Assembly (NCBI RefSeq): GCF_034521165.1
Contig: NZ_JAXHMV010000014.1
Span: 175,291-239,290, forward strand
Length of the DNA: 64,000 nt
Direction of reading: 5' to 3'
Origin: Thiohalophilus sp.
GTDB lineage: Bacteria > Pseudomonadota > Gammaproteobacteria > UBA6429 > Thiohalophilaceae
A model generated the notes under the pieces. That model saw only the letters and a program-made list of their open reading frames with translations. It had not been told where the DNA came from and did not search any database. How positions within the stretch are numbered: position 1 is the first letter of the stretch; every line of letters starts with the position of its first letter. Both the position numbers and the translations under genes were made by a program. Positions 7,908 through 15,092 of the stretch are shown piece by piece.

Positions 7908-9119
7908 TTATTTGCCGGAGGCCTGTTTCTTGAGTTCATCGGGATCCCGGCGCAGCATATCCCGGATGCCGCGGATCGCCTGACGCGTACGATGTTCGTT
8001 TTCGATCAAGCCGAAACGCACATGATCGTCGCCATAATCCCCGAAACCGATGCCGGGCGACGCCGCCACCTTGGCTTCCTGTAACAGTAATTTTGAAAAT
8101 TCCAGCGAGCCGATCTCTTTGTATTCCTCCGGGATCGGCGCCCAGACAAACATGGTGCCTTTGGGTTTTTCGATTTCCCAGCCCACGGATTTGAGCCCGT
8201 CACAGAGCACATCGCGCCGGGAACGATAACGCTCGACAATTTCCGTCACGCAATCCTGCGGCCCTTCCAGCGCGGAGATCGAGGCCACCTGGATCGGCGT
8301 GAACATGCCGTAATCGAGATAGGATTTCATCCGCGCGAGCGCCGCCACCAGGGTCGGGTTGCCGACCATGAAGCCGACCCGCCAGCCGGGCATGTTGTAA
8401 CTCTTGGAGAGGGAGTAAAACTCCACCGCCACGTCCTTGGCGCCGTTGACCTGCAGGATCGACGGGGCCTTGTAACCATCGAAGACGATGTCGGCATAGG
8501 CGATATCGTGCACCACCCAGATCTGGTGTTCGCGGGCGATCTCCACCACCTTCTCGAAAAAGTCGAGATCCACACACTGGGTGGTCGGATTGCCGGGGAA
8601 ATTCAGCACCAGCATCTTGGGCTTGGGCCAGGAATCCTTGATCGCCTTCTCCAGCCCCTCGAAGAAGTCGACGCCCGGCACCAGCGGCACATGACGAATA
8701 TCGGCGCCGGCGATAATAAAACCGTAGGGATGGATGGGATAGGCCGGATTGGGGACCAGTACCGCGTCGCCCGGCCCGACCGTGGCCAGCGCCAGGTGGG
8801 CCAGCCCCTCCTTGGAACCGATGGTGACAATGGCTTCCGAATCGGGATCCAGGTCCACATCGAAGCGCTGCTGGTACCAGCGGCAGATGGCCCGGCGCAG
8901 GCGCGGGATACCGCGCGACAGGGAATAGCGATGGGTATCCGGGCGCTGGGCCACCTCGACCAGCTTGTCGACGATGTGTTGCGGGGTCGGCTGATCGGGA
9001 TTGCCCATGCCGAAGTCGATGATGTCCTCGCCACGGGCCCGGGCCGCCGCCTTCAATTCACCAACAATATTAAAGACATACGGCGGCAGCCGTTTGATTC
9101 TCGGAAAATCGTCTATCAA
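7908..9119 (-). CDS. alaC: PLP aminotransferase, AlaC-type (glutamate-pyruvate)
   Basis: Class I/II aminotransferase that most likely interconverts pyruvate plus glutamate with alanine plus 2-oxoglutarate. The 403-residue protein has the fold-type I landmarks NFPGNPTTQ at 173-181, D205 and Y208 for the cofactor ring, the PLP lysine K239 in SLSKSYNMPG, and the phosphate-binding arginine in GWRVGF. The N-terminus IDDFPRIKRLPPYVFNIVGELK matches the AlaC/YfdZ group. Its position immediately before hom and thrC is common in gammaproteobacteria. In such neighbourhoods it has also been annotated as LL-diaminopimelate or aspartate aminotransferase, so the substrate is inferred, whereas the family is certain. 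Confidence 0.88.
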   Translation of the reverse strand: MIDDFPRIKRLPPYVFNIVGELKAAARARGEDIIDFGMGNPDQPTPQHIVDKLVEVAQRPDTHRYSLSRGIPRLRRAICRWYQQRFDVDLDPDSEAIVTIGSKEGLAHLALATVGPGDAVLVPNPAYPIHPYGFIIAGADIRHVPLVPGVDFFEGLEKAIKDSWPKPKMLVLNFPGNPTTQCVDLDFFEKVVEIAREHQIWVVHDIAYADIVFDGYKAPSILQVNGAKDVAVEFYSLSKSYNMPGWRVGFMVGNPTLVAALARMKSYLDYGMFTPIQVASISALEGPQDCVTEIVERYRSRRDVLCDGLKSVGWEIEKPKGTMFVWAPIPEEYKEIGSLEFSKLLLQEAKVAASPGIGFGDYGDDHVRFGLIENEHRTRQAIRGIRDMLRRDPDELKKQASGK

Positions 9120-9337
9120 GTGGGCAATCCGATAAGAATAAAGGGTTAATGGCCCGGGGCCCGCGCGCCTGCCCCGTCTCGTCGCAAAGCGGGTAACATT
9201 AACGGGTTCGCCGGTAGACTGTCAATGTTCCCGTAAATTTCAGGGACTTAGCCCACGATCGAACAGCGGACTTGACGCCGCGCCCGACCCTGACCGAAGC
9301 TGTCGCAGCAAGCCTACTGCCCGTAACAGGAATCCGG

Positions 9338-9763
9338 ATGAAATTCAGTCTCGAACAGGTCGGCGGACTCACCATCCGCGCTTACGATACCGGGCGGGTC
9401 ACCGTGGTCATTCCGCCGTGGCATCCCCTGCGCGGGGTGGTCAATATCGAACAGGACGAAGAAGGCAACGCCGAATTCAACGACAGCTTCATCATCAGCC
9501 GCGAACAACTCACCTGCGACTGGGCACCGCAAACCTACGATGAACTGCAACCCGAACACCTCACCACCCTGCTCGCCTACGAACCGGAACTGATCCTGCT
9601 CGGCACCGGCGCGCAGCTGCGCTTCCCCAACGGCGAGACCATGGCCCGGGTCCAGCAAGCCGGCGTCGGCCTGGAAGTCATGGACACCGCCGCCGCCTGC
9701 CGAACCTTCAACATCCTGGTCGCCGAAGGACGTAACGTCGTCGCGGCGTTGATGATGATCTGA
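9338..9763 (+). CDS. Mth938-like domain protein (DUF498 family)
   Basis: A 141-residue protein of the Mth938-like fold, the family that includes the mitochondrial complex I assembly factor NDUFAF3. Its bacterial role is unsettled. I chose the ATG at 9338 (MKFSLEQVGG) because an ACAGG stretch lies just upstream and because the longer frame from the TTG at 9272 adds 22 residues without family character. Visible signature elements are YDTGRVTV, the turn DSFIISREQL and the C-terminal core LLAYEPELILLGTGAQLRFP followed by GVGLEVMDTAAACRTFNILVAEGRNVVAALM. The last motif, ending in EGR.VxAAL, is diagnostic. It is transcribed divergently from alaC. No catalytic site can be named. Confidence 0.85.
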   Translation: MKFSLEQVGGLTIRAYDTGRVTVVIPPWHPLRGVVNIEQDEEGNAEFNDSFIISREQLTCDWAPQTYDELQPEHLTTLLAYEPELILLGTGAQLRFPNGETMARVQQAGVGLEVMDTAAACRTFNILVAEGRNVVAALMMI

Positions 9764-10432
9764 ACTCTTTTCCGGCTCTCTAGTAAATCACGCGGAGTTC
9801 GCAGAGGGTCGCTCCCGGCATCCTGCCTCCCGCGACACTTGTACACCCCTGTACATCGCGCAGAGAACGCAAAGAGATAATTTTGAATGTTGAATTATGA
9901 ATTATGAATTTTGAATGGCAGTGTCGATAAGCCCTGTAGGTCACGCTGGCGTTAGCCTGCGTGACGCCTCTGCCGATACGGAGAATGTCAGGTACGCTGC
10001 ACGCAACCTGACCTACGCCGCTGAAGACTCTTTTCATGTCCTCTGGAAAGAACGCGGAGATCGCAAAGGCGCAAAGGACGCGAAGAGATAATTTTGAATG
10101 GCAGTGTTCCGTGCAATTCAAAATTCAACATTTAAAATTCAACATTGTTACCGAACCTGCGTCTCTGCGGTGAAAATCGTATTATCGAACCGCATTTTGC
10201 CGGCGTCTCTCAACCATTTTAGAACGGTAACCGTCTGCCCTGTAGGTCACGCTGGCTTTAGCCTGCGTTACGCCTCTGCCGATACGGAGATGGCAATCGT
10301 TTTTATATTTTCATGGATTTTGAACAGCACGATTAACAGCTCGCACCAGATTCGCGCAAAGATTACCCCGCCGACGATTGCAGCGAGCCCCATCAAAAAC
10401 TAACCGAAAGTGAAACCATTCGGTATACATAT
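9764..10432. repeat. Repeat-dense intergenic region
   Basis: No credible gene is seen in 669 bp. Contents in order: ACGCGGAGtTCGCAGAG and GCGCAGAGAACGCAAAG runs (9788-9875); a TTGAATN heptamer run (9882-9916); a palindromic repeat at 9933-10016 with ends GTAGGTC/GACCTAC and inner GTCACGC/GCGTGAC; a second ACGCAAAGG array (10049-10088) with a TTTTGAA run; then inverted copies of both (10117-10147 and 10160-10172); and a truncated palindromic repeat at 10239-10291. ORFs predicted here are translations of repeats. Confidence 0.75.
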
Positions 10433-10900
10433 TTATTTCTTAACATGTCGCAGCAACAGCCAGATCCGCTTGCGTATATTGTTCACCCGCGCACCCCAGC
10501 GGTAATTCTGGTTCTTCTCCACGTAGGGGAACTTGATTTGCAGTTCGTTGATTTTGTCGTAGATCGACTCGATCAGCTCACTGGTCCGCTTGCCCGGCCA
10601 GGCAGCCAGATCCGTGCCGGCCAGTGATGGATAGTTATCAATCGACTTTTTCTTGATGGTTTCGAAATTGAAACCTCGATTGGCCAGTTTTTTATATTCC
10701 GTCACTGACAACTTGCCAACCACCTCCCGCAAAGCCACCCCGTCTTCGGCCACCAGATCCAGATAATGCAGGTTATTCTTCAGCTCGGCGATCAACGCCC
10801 GTTCATCCCCGCGCGCCCGCGCCTTCCAGGCACCAAACTCCTTCATCGCCGTGCCCGCGGAGGACAACGCCTTGAGAACTGTCGGGATACTCACGTCCAT
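10433..10900 (-). CDS. Hypothetical protein, helical, unrecognised
   Basis: I do not recognise this 155-residue protein. It is lysine- and arginine-rich and looks entirely alpha-helical, with no signal peptide or membrane segment. Readable parts are MDVSIPTVLKALSSAGTAMKEF at the start, a leucine-rich helix AELKNNLHYLDLVAEDG around residue 40 and a basic C-terminus ending RKRIWLLLRHVKK. It lies 7 bp downstream of the thioesterase gene on the same strand, so the two are probably co-transcribed. The preceding 669 bp downstream are repeats, and the whole area to 15 kb has an accessory character. A small effector or nucleic-acid-binding role is possible, but nothing visible supports a specific function. 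Confidence 0.6.
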   Translation of the reverse strand: MDVSIPTVLKALSSAGTAMKEFGAWKARARGDERALIAELKNNLHYLDLVAEDGVALREVVGKLSVTEYKKLANRGFNFETIKKKSIDNYPSLAGTDLAAWPGKRTSELIESIYDKINELQIKFPYVEKNQNYRWGARVNNIRKRIWLLLRHVKK

Positions 10901-10907
10901 GGATTAT

Positions 10908-11378
10908 TCAACTCGCATCATTAACCATTGCTTGTCCCGCACCCAGCGCCACAAACTCGCCACAGAACCGCCCGGCCACCTGTCCGTTGTATTCAAGCAC
11001 TGACGCAACACGGATCCTGGCCCTGCCTTTGCGTGACAACATACGGATAAAGCGCGACCAGTCCGTCACCTGATCCACCGACGCCCGCGCCGTAAACGCC
11101 CCGTCAATCGGCAAATCATACTCCATCGTATTGCGCTGAATCACCAGCCGACTCGAAAAGCCCTCGGCCCGAAGCCGGAGATGCAACAACGACCAGGCCG
11201 CCAGCGTCGCCACCGCCGAGGCACTGCCACCGAATACCGTCTCACGATGATTAATATTCGGCGCCAGCGGCGCACTCAACACCACCTCATCCTGATTCGC
11301 GACCACAACCGACACCGCCATCGCCTTCGACAGCGGGATGTGTTCGTGGAGATAGTGTTCGAGTTCATTGGGAAGCAA
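10908..11378 (-). CDS. Hotdog-fold thioesterase (YiiD C-terminal type)
   Basis: A 156-residue protein matching the thioesterase domain found at the C-terminus of YiiD and as a stand-alone protein in many gammaproteobacteria. Conserved elements are LEHYLHEHIPLSKAMAVSV at the start, LSAPLAPNINHRETVFGGSA (the N-H-x-T/E-x-F-G-G signature of the hotdog active site) at about residues 34-53 and a central helix ATLAAWSLLHLRL. The substrate is unknown. The start codon appears to be TTG at 11378 with AAGGA spaced 7-8 nt upstream. Immediately upstream is a 36-codon ORF that duplicates the first ~20 residues, so the 5' end of the gene has been tandemly duplicated. The orphan helical gene follows after 7 bp. 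Confidence 0.8.
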   Translation of the reverse strand: MLPNELEHYLHEHIPLSKAMAVSVVVANQDEVVLSAPLAPNINHRETVFGGSASAVATLAAWSLLHLRLRAEGFSSRLVIQRNTMEYDLPIDGAFTARASVDQVTDWSRFIRMLSRKGRARIRVASVLEYNGQVAGRFCGEFVALGAGQAMVNDAS

Positions 11379-11389
11379 GTAAGTTCCTT

Positions 11390-11500
11390 CTAACGTTTAA
11401 ATAGGTATACCGTCCCCGGAATTCCCGACACCGCCATCGCCTTTGATTGCGGGATGTGTTCGTGGAGATAGTCTTCAAGTTCGTTCGATAGCACTGACAT
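11390..11500 (-). pseudogene. Duplicated 5' fragment of the thioesterase gene
   Basis: A 36-codon ORF from the ATG at 11500 encodes MSVLSNELEDYLHEHIPQSKAM..., almost the same as the thioesterase start (NELEHYLHEHIPLSKAMAVS). It then diverges to SGIPGTVYLFKR and stops 11 bp before the TTG start of the intact gene. The flanking text is duplicated too: aaataggtata-c/t-cgt and ccggaatt-c/g-cc occur at both 11399-11427 and 11544-11573. This is a tandem duplication of about 130-150 bp. The remnant might now act as a translated leader. Confidence 0.75.
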
Positions 11501-11671
11501 GCCTTTGTTATGTTATAAAGCTCAGCCAAGTTTCAGTCTTGGAAATAGGTATACTGTCGCCGGAATTGCCGGTAGAAAAATCGCTTCTACCTCATCTCCT
11601 GGTAACAATCTTCGATCAGTGCCCATTTAGGCTCTCTCACATAAAATCACTCAGCAAATTGTTCGGGTTGC

Positions 11672-11742
11672 GGCTAACGCACACATAACCGGCCGAGCGC
11701 CAGCGAGGTCCGGCGACCGTAGGGAGCAACGTTAATGTGATT
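11672..11742 (-). other. attC-like recombination site (putative)
   Basis: On the minus strand, immediately after the stop of the HEPN-like gene (ignoring the intron), the sequence has a TTAACG core, a GC-rich imperfect palindrome (CCGGACCTCGC...GGCCGG) and ends in GCGTTAGCC, close to the GTTRRRY R' core of integron attC sites. Core-to-core distance is about 60 bp, within the attC range. The left core fits RYYYAAC only partly. Support comes from context: IIC-attC introns insert at such sites in the orientation opposite to the cassette gene, exactly as here. No integrase gene lies in the window. Confidence 0.5.
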
Positions 11743-12263
11743 GTGTACGCCCAGCATGGGCATGAACTAATGGGGTGAAAGTCCCCTGTGGGAAGATCAC
11801 CGTTCATCGGGTTTCCCCCGATTGAACGCGAACCACTAGCGAATGGCAAGGGCCGATCCGCGAGGAGCGGTCTGGAGGAAGCCGCTAGCAAAACTGCGAG
11901 CTGATGAACAAGAACATCATACGAGGCGTAGGCCGAAGGCGAGTTGGCACAAGACGACGAAGCCATGTGATCTAACGGCCACCGTAAATGATGCAGCTAT
12001 GCAGGGAAAGTTCATGTCCTTATCTGGGGAGATCTGCTCAACGAGCGATCGGTCAATGAACCAGTCAGGCCACTGGTCGATCAAGCCTGGGCGCAGCCGT
12101 TGCCATCGGCGGTTGCGAGCGAACGAGATGGCCACCGATAGCGCCGCCAGGGGTAACCCTGGCGGTGATTGAGCAGAAGTCAGCAACGGCCATAGTAGCC
12201 AAACGCCCGTCGTAATGGTCGGGACAGGGTGAAGGGCCTAACACCGGGAATAAAGGAGGAGCC

Positions 12264-13598
12264 TTGACCGACTTGAACACACGAATGCCGTCCGGCAGTG
12301 ACGTGGCTCAGCGTACGGTCACGAAGCCAGCCTTTAGTGATGATCTACTCGATGCTGTCCTGCAACGGGCTAATCTCCAACAAGCCTGGAAGCAGGTTCG
12401 AGCCAACAAGGGAGCGGCGGGTATCGATGGTATGACCATCGATGAGTTTCCTGCCTGGGTAAAGGCTGGCCACTGGAGCGTGGTCGAGCAGTCGATTCGC
12501 TCGGGCGATTATCAACCAGCGCCGGTGAGGCGGGTTGAGATCGACAAGCCGGACGGAGGCAAGCGCCAGCTTGGCATTCCGACGGTGACAGACCGAGTGA
12601 TTCAGCAAGCCATTGCCCAGATCCTGATGCCCCTATTCGACCCGGGATTCTCAGCGGACAGCTACGGCTTCCGTCCGGGGCGGAACGCGCACCAGGCGGT
12701 GCGACGGGTGCAAAGCATCCTCAAGGAAGGGAAACGCTTTGCGGTGGATGTGGACCTGTCGAAGTTCTTCGACCGGGTCAATCACGACCTGCTGATGACG
12801 CACCTGGGCCGCAAGGTTCGGGACAAGCGTTTGCTGGGACTGATTGCCCGGTATCTGCGAGCTGGGATTATCGATAACCAGCTCTATCTGGAGAGTCGCG
12901 AAGGTGTACCACAGGGTGGCCCGTTGTCACCTCTGCTGGCCAACATCATGCTCGATCCACTGGATAAAGAACTGGAACGGCGGGGCCATCGGTTTGCCCG
13001 CTACGCGGACGACTTCACCATCGTGGTGAACAGCCGCCGCGCGGGCGACCGGGTGCTGGCCAGCATCAGCCACTTCCTCGAACACCGCCTGAAACTGACG
13101 GTCAACACGGCCAAGAGCCGGGTTGTCAGAACCAATGACAGCAAGTTCCTGGGCTTTACCTTCAAGGGAACCCAGATCCATTGGCACCCGGACACGCTGC
13201 GCAAGTTCAAGCAACGTATCCGGGAACTGACGAACCGGAACTGGGGTGTGTCGATGCACTATCAGCTTTTCAAGGTAAGCCAGTACCTTCGGGGCTGGAT
13301 CAACTACTTTGGCATCGCCACCGGCTATCAACGCTGCTGCGATCTGGATCACTGGATCCGCCGCCGCGTTCGGATGGCTTACTGGCGACAGTGGCGCAAA
13401 CCACGCACCAAAGTCAGGAACCTGATGAAGTTGGGTGTTCACGTACAGTCGGCCGTCGCGTGCGGCATCACCAGCAAAGGACCCTGGCGCAGCTCGAAGA
13501 CGCCGGGTATTCAGCAGGCATTGTCCAATGACTACCTGAAAGCCGAGGGACTGGCATCACTGCGCGATGGATGGATCACGCTTCACCATTCCCGGTGA
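12264..13598 (+). CDS. ltrA: Group II intron reverse transcriptase/maturase
   Basis: The intron-encoded protein binds the intron RNA, helps it splice and copies it into DNA during retrohoming. The 444-residue product starts at TTG 12264, preceded by a strong AAAGGAGG. Reverse transcriptase blocks are clear: YGFRPGR at 134-140, DVDLSKFFDRVNHD at 162-175, GVPQGGPLSPLLANI at 214-228 and the catalytic RYADD at 246-250. The maturase X domain follows, with LRGWINYFGIA around residue 340. There is no C-terminal HNH endonuclease domain. This suits class C and similar introns, which use nicks or single-stranded targets. It lies wholly inside the intron. All motifs are intact, so mobility is plausible. 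It is neither a retron nor a diversity-generating RT, since it sits in recognisable intron RNA. Confidence 0.93.
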   Translation: MTDLNTRMPSGSDVAQRTVTKPAFSDDLLDAVLQRANLQQAWKQVRANKGAAGIDGMTIDEFPAWVKAGHWSVVEQSIRSGDYQPAPVRRVEIDKPDGGKRQLGIPTVTDRVIQQAIAQILMPLFDPGFSADSYGFRPGRNAHQAVRRVQSILKEGKRFAVDVDLSKFFDRVNHDLLMTHLGRKVRDKRLLGLIARYLRAGIIDNQLYLESREGVPQGGPLSPLLANIMLDPLDKELERRGHRFARYADDFTIVVNSRRAGDRVLASISHFLEHRLKLTVNTAKSRVVRTNDSKFLGFTFKGTQIHWHPDTLRKFKQRIRELTNRNWGVSMHYQLFKVSQYLRGWINYFGIATGYQRCCDLDHWIRRRVRMAYWRQWRKPRTKVRNLMKLGVHVQSAVACGITSKGPWRSSKTPGIQQALSNDYLKAEGLASLRDGWITLHHSR

Positions 13599-13601
13599 AA
13601 C

Positions 13602-13667
13602 GCCCTGTGCGGACCCGCATGCAGGGTGTTGTGGGGGCTGGGGGTTAGATACCCCCGGCTACCCGAT
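13602..13667 (+). ncRNA. Group II intron domains V and VI (3' end)
   Basis: Domain V is a hairpin of CGCCCTGTGCGG and CCGCATGCAGGGTG. Domain VI is a hairpin GGGGGTTAGATACCCCC, and the 3' terminus is CTACCCGAT. The GTGCGG/CCGCATG pairing and the terminal CCGAT are the standard 3' landmarks of bacterial group II introns. Confidence 0.85.
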
Positions 13668-14161
13668 TATAGCGCTGACCGGATATTTCTAGGAACATAA
13701 CCGACCTCAGGCCCGACAGAGGTTATTAGCTTCCGACAAACCGCCTCCAACGGCCCGAATACCGGGTACGTTTTCGCTCCGCTTACGATATATTGCAACT
13801 GCTTCGATGAATACAGCTCATCCAATATTTCGATCATTTCTTGATCTTCTTCAGATAAATCCACGATTTCCAAAAGCCCCAGTTCTTTAGCTTTCCGGAG
13901 GCATCGATGCAAAACATGGCCATATTTCTGGCGTAGCTTTCGAAGAGAAACCCCTTTGTGCAAAAGATACGCTTTTAGTATTAGCTCGATGGACTGACCA
14001 ACAAGGAACATGACAGGAACTGGCGCTGTTATTTCGTAGCCTTTCTTCATGCCCATCTTGTCGTCTGCAGCTAGCGCCGCCTCAAAGAAATCCGCGGAAT
14101 AACGAGCCATTCCTATAGGCGTCGTACGCTTCGGATTTTCATGCAAGTGTGTCTCATTCAT
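13667..14161 (-). CDS. HEPN-like protein, possible integron cassette gene
   Basis: A 164-residue soluble protein resembling small HEPN-domain proteins: YSADFFEAALAADD near residue 21, then VGQSIELILKAYLLHKGVSLRKL (54-76) and KYGHVLHRCLRKAKELGL (79-96). The (G)xSIELxLKAYLLxKG helix and the KYGHxL turn are features I associate with HEPN-like proteins found in mobile and defence contexts. The catalytic R-x4-6-H motif of HEPN RNases is not convincingly present. The gene reads against the adjacent intron. Its stop codon lies on the intron boundary, and an attC-like palindrome follows on the other side of the intron, so it looks like a lone gene cassette. Its codons look more AT-rich than those of neighbouring core genes. 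Function is unknown. Confidence 0.65.
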   Translation of the reverse strand: MNETHLHENPKRTTPIGMARYSADFFEAALAADDKMGMKKGYEITAPVPVMFLVGQSIELILKAYLLHKGVSLRKLRQKYGHVLHRCLRKAKELGLLEIVDLSEEDQEMIEILDELYSSKQLQYIVSGAKTYPVFGPLEAVCRKLITSVGPEVGYVPRNIRSAL

Positions 14162-14188
14162 ACGCTATAACAGTTAAATAGACGGCCG

Positions 14189-14252
14189 TTCGTAATTTGC
14201 GGTATTAGGCGGCCGTTCGCCTAAATCCGGATAAAACTGCAAATACGAACAG
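14189..14252. other. Nested palindrome upstream of the HEPN-like gene
   Basis: Outer arms GTTCGTAaTTTGC and GCAAATACGAAC enclose an inner perfect stem TTAGGCG-GCCGTT-CGCCTAA. The 9-mer GGCCGTTCG also occurs just outside (14183-14191). It lies about 30-90 bp before the gene start, where an operator, a terminator of an upstream unit or a recombination site would sit. The two-level symmetry is exact enough to be non-random. Confidence 0.6.
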
Positions 14253-14425
14253 TTGTCTGAATATTTCCCAATTACCCCTAATCCTAGCAAGCATCCCATG
14301 ATTTTTCGACGCAGGACACACGATTTTTTCCTGCAATATCAGGGTTTTCCCGAACTATCACTAGCCGGGTTTTATCCCGTCAGACGCCGCCGAGCATCGC
14401 AGCGGAAGGAGGAATAGCCCGAAGG

Positions 14426-14603
14426 GTGCGCGCATGGACGCGCGCACTCGCCCGTCGGCACAGGGACGTGCCGTCGGGCGAGCTCCGACTGGAGCGAGAA
14501 GCGCAGGGAACCGGTATCGCAATTGGTAAATTGCGATACCGGCGGCGTCTTTCGGGCGCGTTTCCTTTGGTTCGTTTCGTTGTCGCGTAACAACGAAATG
14601 AAC
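14426..14603. other. Five-hairpin array, candidate structured element
   Basis: Five consecutive inverted repeats: 14426-14447 (GTGCGCGC/GCGCGCAC, 8 bp), 14449-14480 (CGCCCGTCGGCAC/GTGCCGTCGGGCG, 13 bp with one T-T mismatch), 14482-14495 (GCTCC/GGAGC), 14511-14542 (CCGGTATCGCAATT/AATTGCGATACCGG, perfect 14 bp, GGTA loop) and 14570-14603 (GTTCGTTTCGTTGT/ACAACGAAATGAAC, 13 of 14). Such density in 178 bp is far beyond chance. It could be a structured RNA or a dispersed non-autonomous mobile element. Confidence 0.75.
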
Positions 14604-14625
14604 CCGAGGCGCGCTGGCGGGTCAG

Positions 14626-15077
14626 CGCTTTCAAAATCCGGCTCGCCCGCAGGGCGCACATATTGGATAGGTTGGGATTTGATCACCCCTCCCTGACCCT
14701 CCCCTTGAAGGGGAGGGAATAAAACATGAGGTGCGAGAGCCCGCTTTCAGGATACAGGCCGCCCGCAGGGCGATCATTTAGATAGAAGCTGGATGCCTGA
14801 TCACCCCTCCCTGACCCTCCCCTTGCAGGGGAGGGAATAAAACATCAGGCGCGAGAGCCCGCTTTCAGGATACAGGCCGCCCGCAGGGCGATCATTTAGA
14901 TAGAAGCTGGATGCCTGATCACCCCTCCCTGACCCTCCCCTTGCAGGGGAGGGAATAAAACATCAGGCGCGAGAGCCTGCTTTCAAGATACAGTCCACCC
15001 GAAGAGCGAACATTTAGATAAAGACTGGATGCTTGATCACCCTCCCTGACCCTCCCCTTGCAGGGGAGGGAATAAAT
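14626..15077. repeat. Tandem repeat, about 118 bp x 4
   Basis: Units begin with (C/T)GCTTTC at 14626, 14742, 14860 and 14978, so the periods are 116, 118 and 118 bp. Each unit carries the hairpin CCCTCCCC-TTGMA-GGGGAGGG (first at 14697-14717), followed by GAATAAA. The array begins directly after the hairpin array and ends 15 bp before the rpoS stop. The middle copies are nearly identical and the outer ones degenerate, as in a locally expanding array. Confidence 0.93.
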
Positions 15078-15092
15078 AAGGAGAGAAGGAGC

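Larger units (their letters stand above)
11379..11742. other. Spacer with duplicated leader and attC-like site
   Basis: This 364-bp gap contains the duplicated thioesterase fragment (11390-11500) and the repeated leader text. Then comes about 70 bp (11672-11742) that reads, on the minus strand, as an imperfect palindrome ending TGTGTGCGTTAGCCG. The latter directly abuts the group II intron. Nothing else is recognised. Confidence 0.6.
11743..13667 (+). mobile_element. Group II intron, probably IIC-attC type
   Basis: The 5' end GTGTACGCCCAGCATGGGC at 11743 fits the GUGYG consensus and the start of domain I. GGGGTGAAAGTCCCC and GGAGGAAGCCG are typical domain I text. The reverse transcriptase is encoded at 12264-13598. 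Domain V is read at 13602-13632 as a hairpin of CGCCCTGTGCGG and CCGCATGCAGGGTG. A domain VI hairpin, GGGGGTTAGATACCCCC, lies at 13640-13656, and the intron ends CTACCCGAT at 13667. The insertion abuts the stop codon of the minus-strand HEPN-like gene. The last intron base T and the last 5'-exon base T are the same, so the TAA stop is preserved with or without the intron. Confidence 0.85.
14162..15092. other. Non-coding structured region between HEPN-like gene and rpoS
   Basis: No gene is supported in this 931-bp stretch. It holds the nested palindrome (14189-14252), an AT-rich piece to about 14370 in which I see nothing, an array of five hairpins (14426-14603) and a four-unit ~118-bp tandem repeat (14626-15077). 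ORFs predicted across 14372-14686 are translations of the hairpins. Confidence 0.7.

Noticed and set aside
10098..10403. Plus-strand ORF of 101 aa
   Set aside because: Consists of translated dispersed repeats with no Shine-Dalgarno and no protein-like features.
12264..13598. Retron or diversity-generating retroelement
   Set aside because: The RT lies inside recognisable group II intron RNA with domains V/VI and has a maturase region; there is no msr/msd or template/variable repeat pair.
14372..14686. Minus-strand ORFs of 93-104 aa in the hairpin array
   Set aside because: They are translations of the inverted repeats, overlap each other in different frames and have no family features.
14626..15077. 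Tandem repeats as a CRISPR array
   Set aside because: Units are ~118 bp and abut one another without unique spacers; no cas genes are present. The heptamer array at 5087-5198 is likewise a microsatellite.
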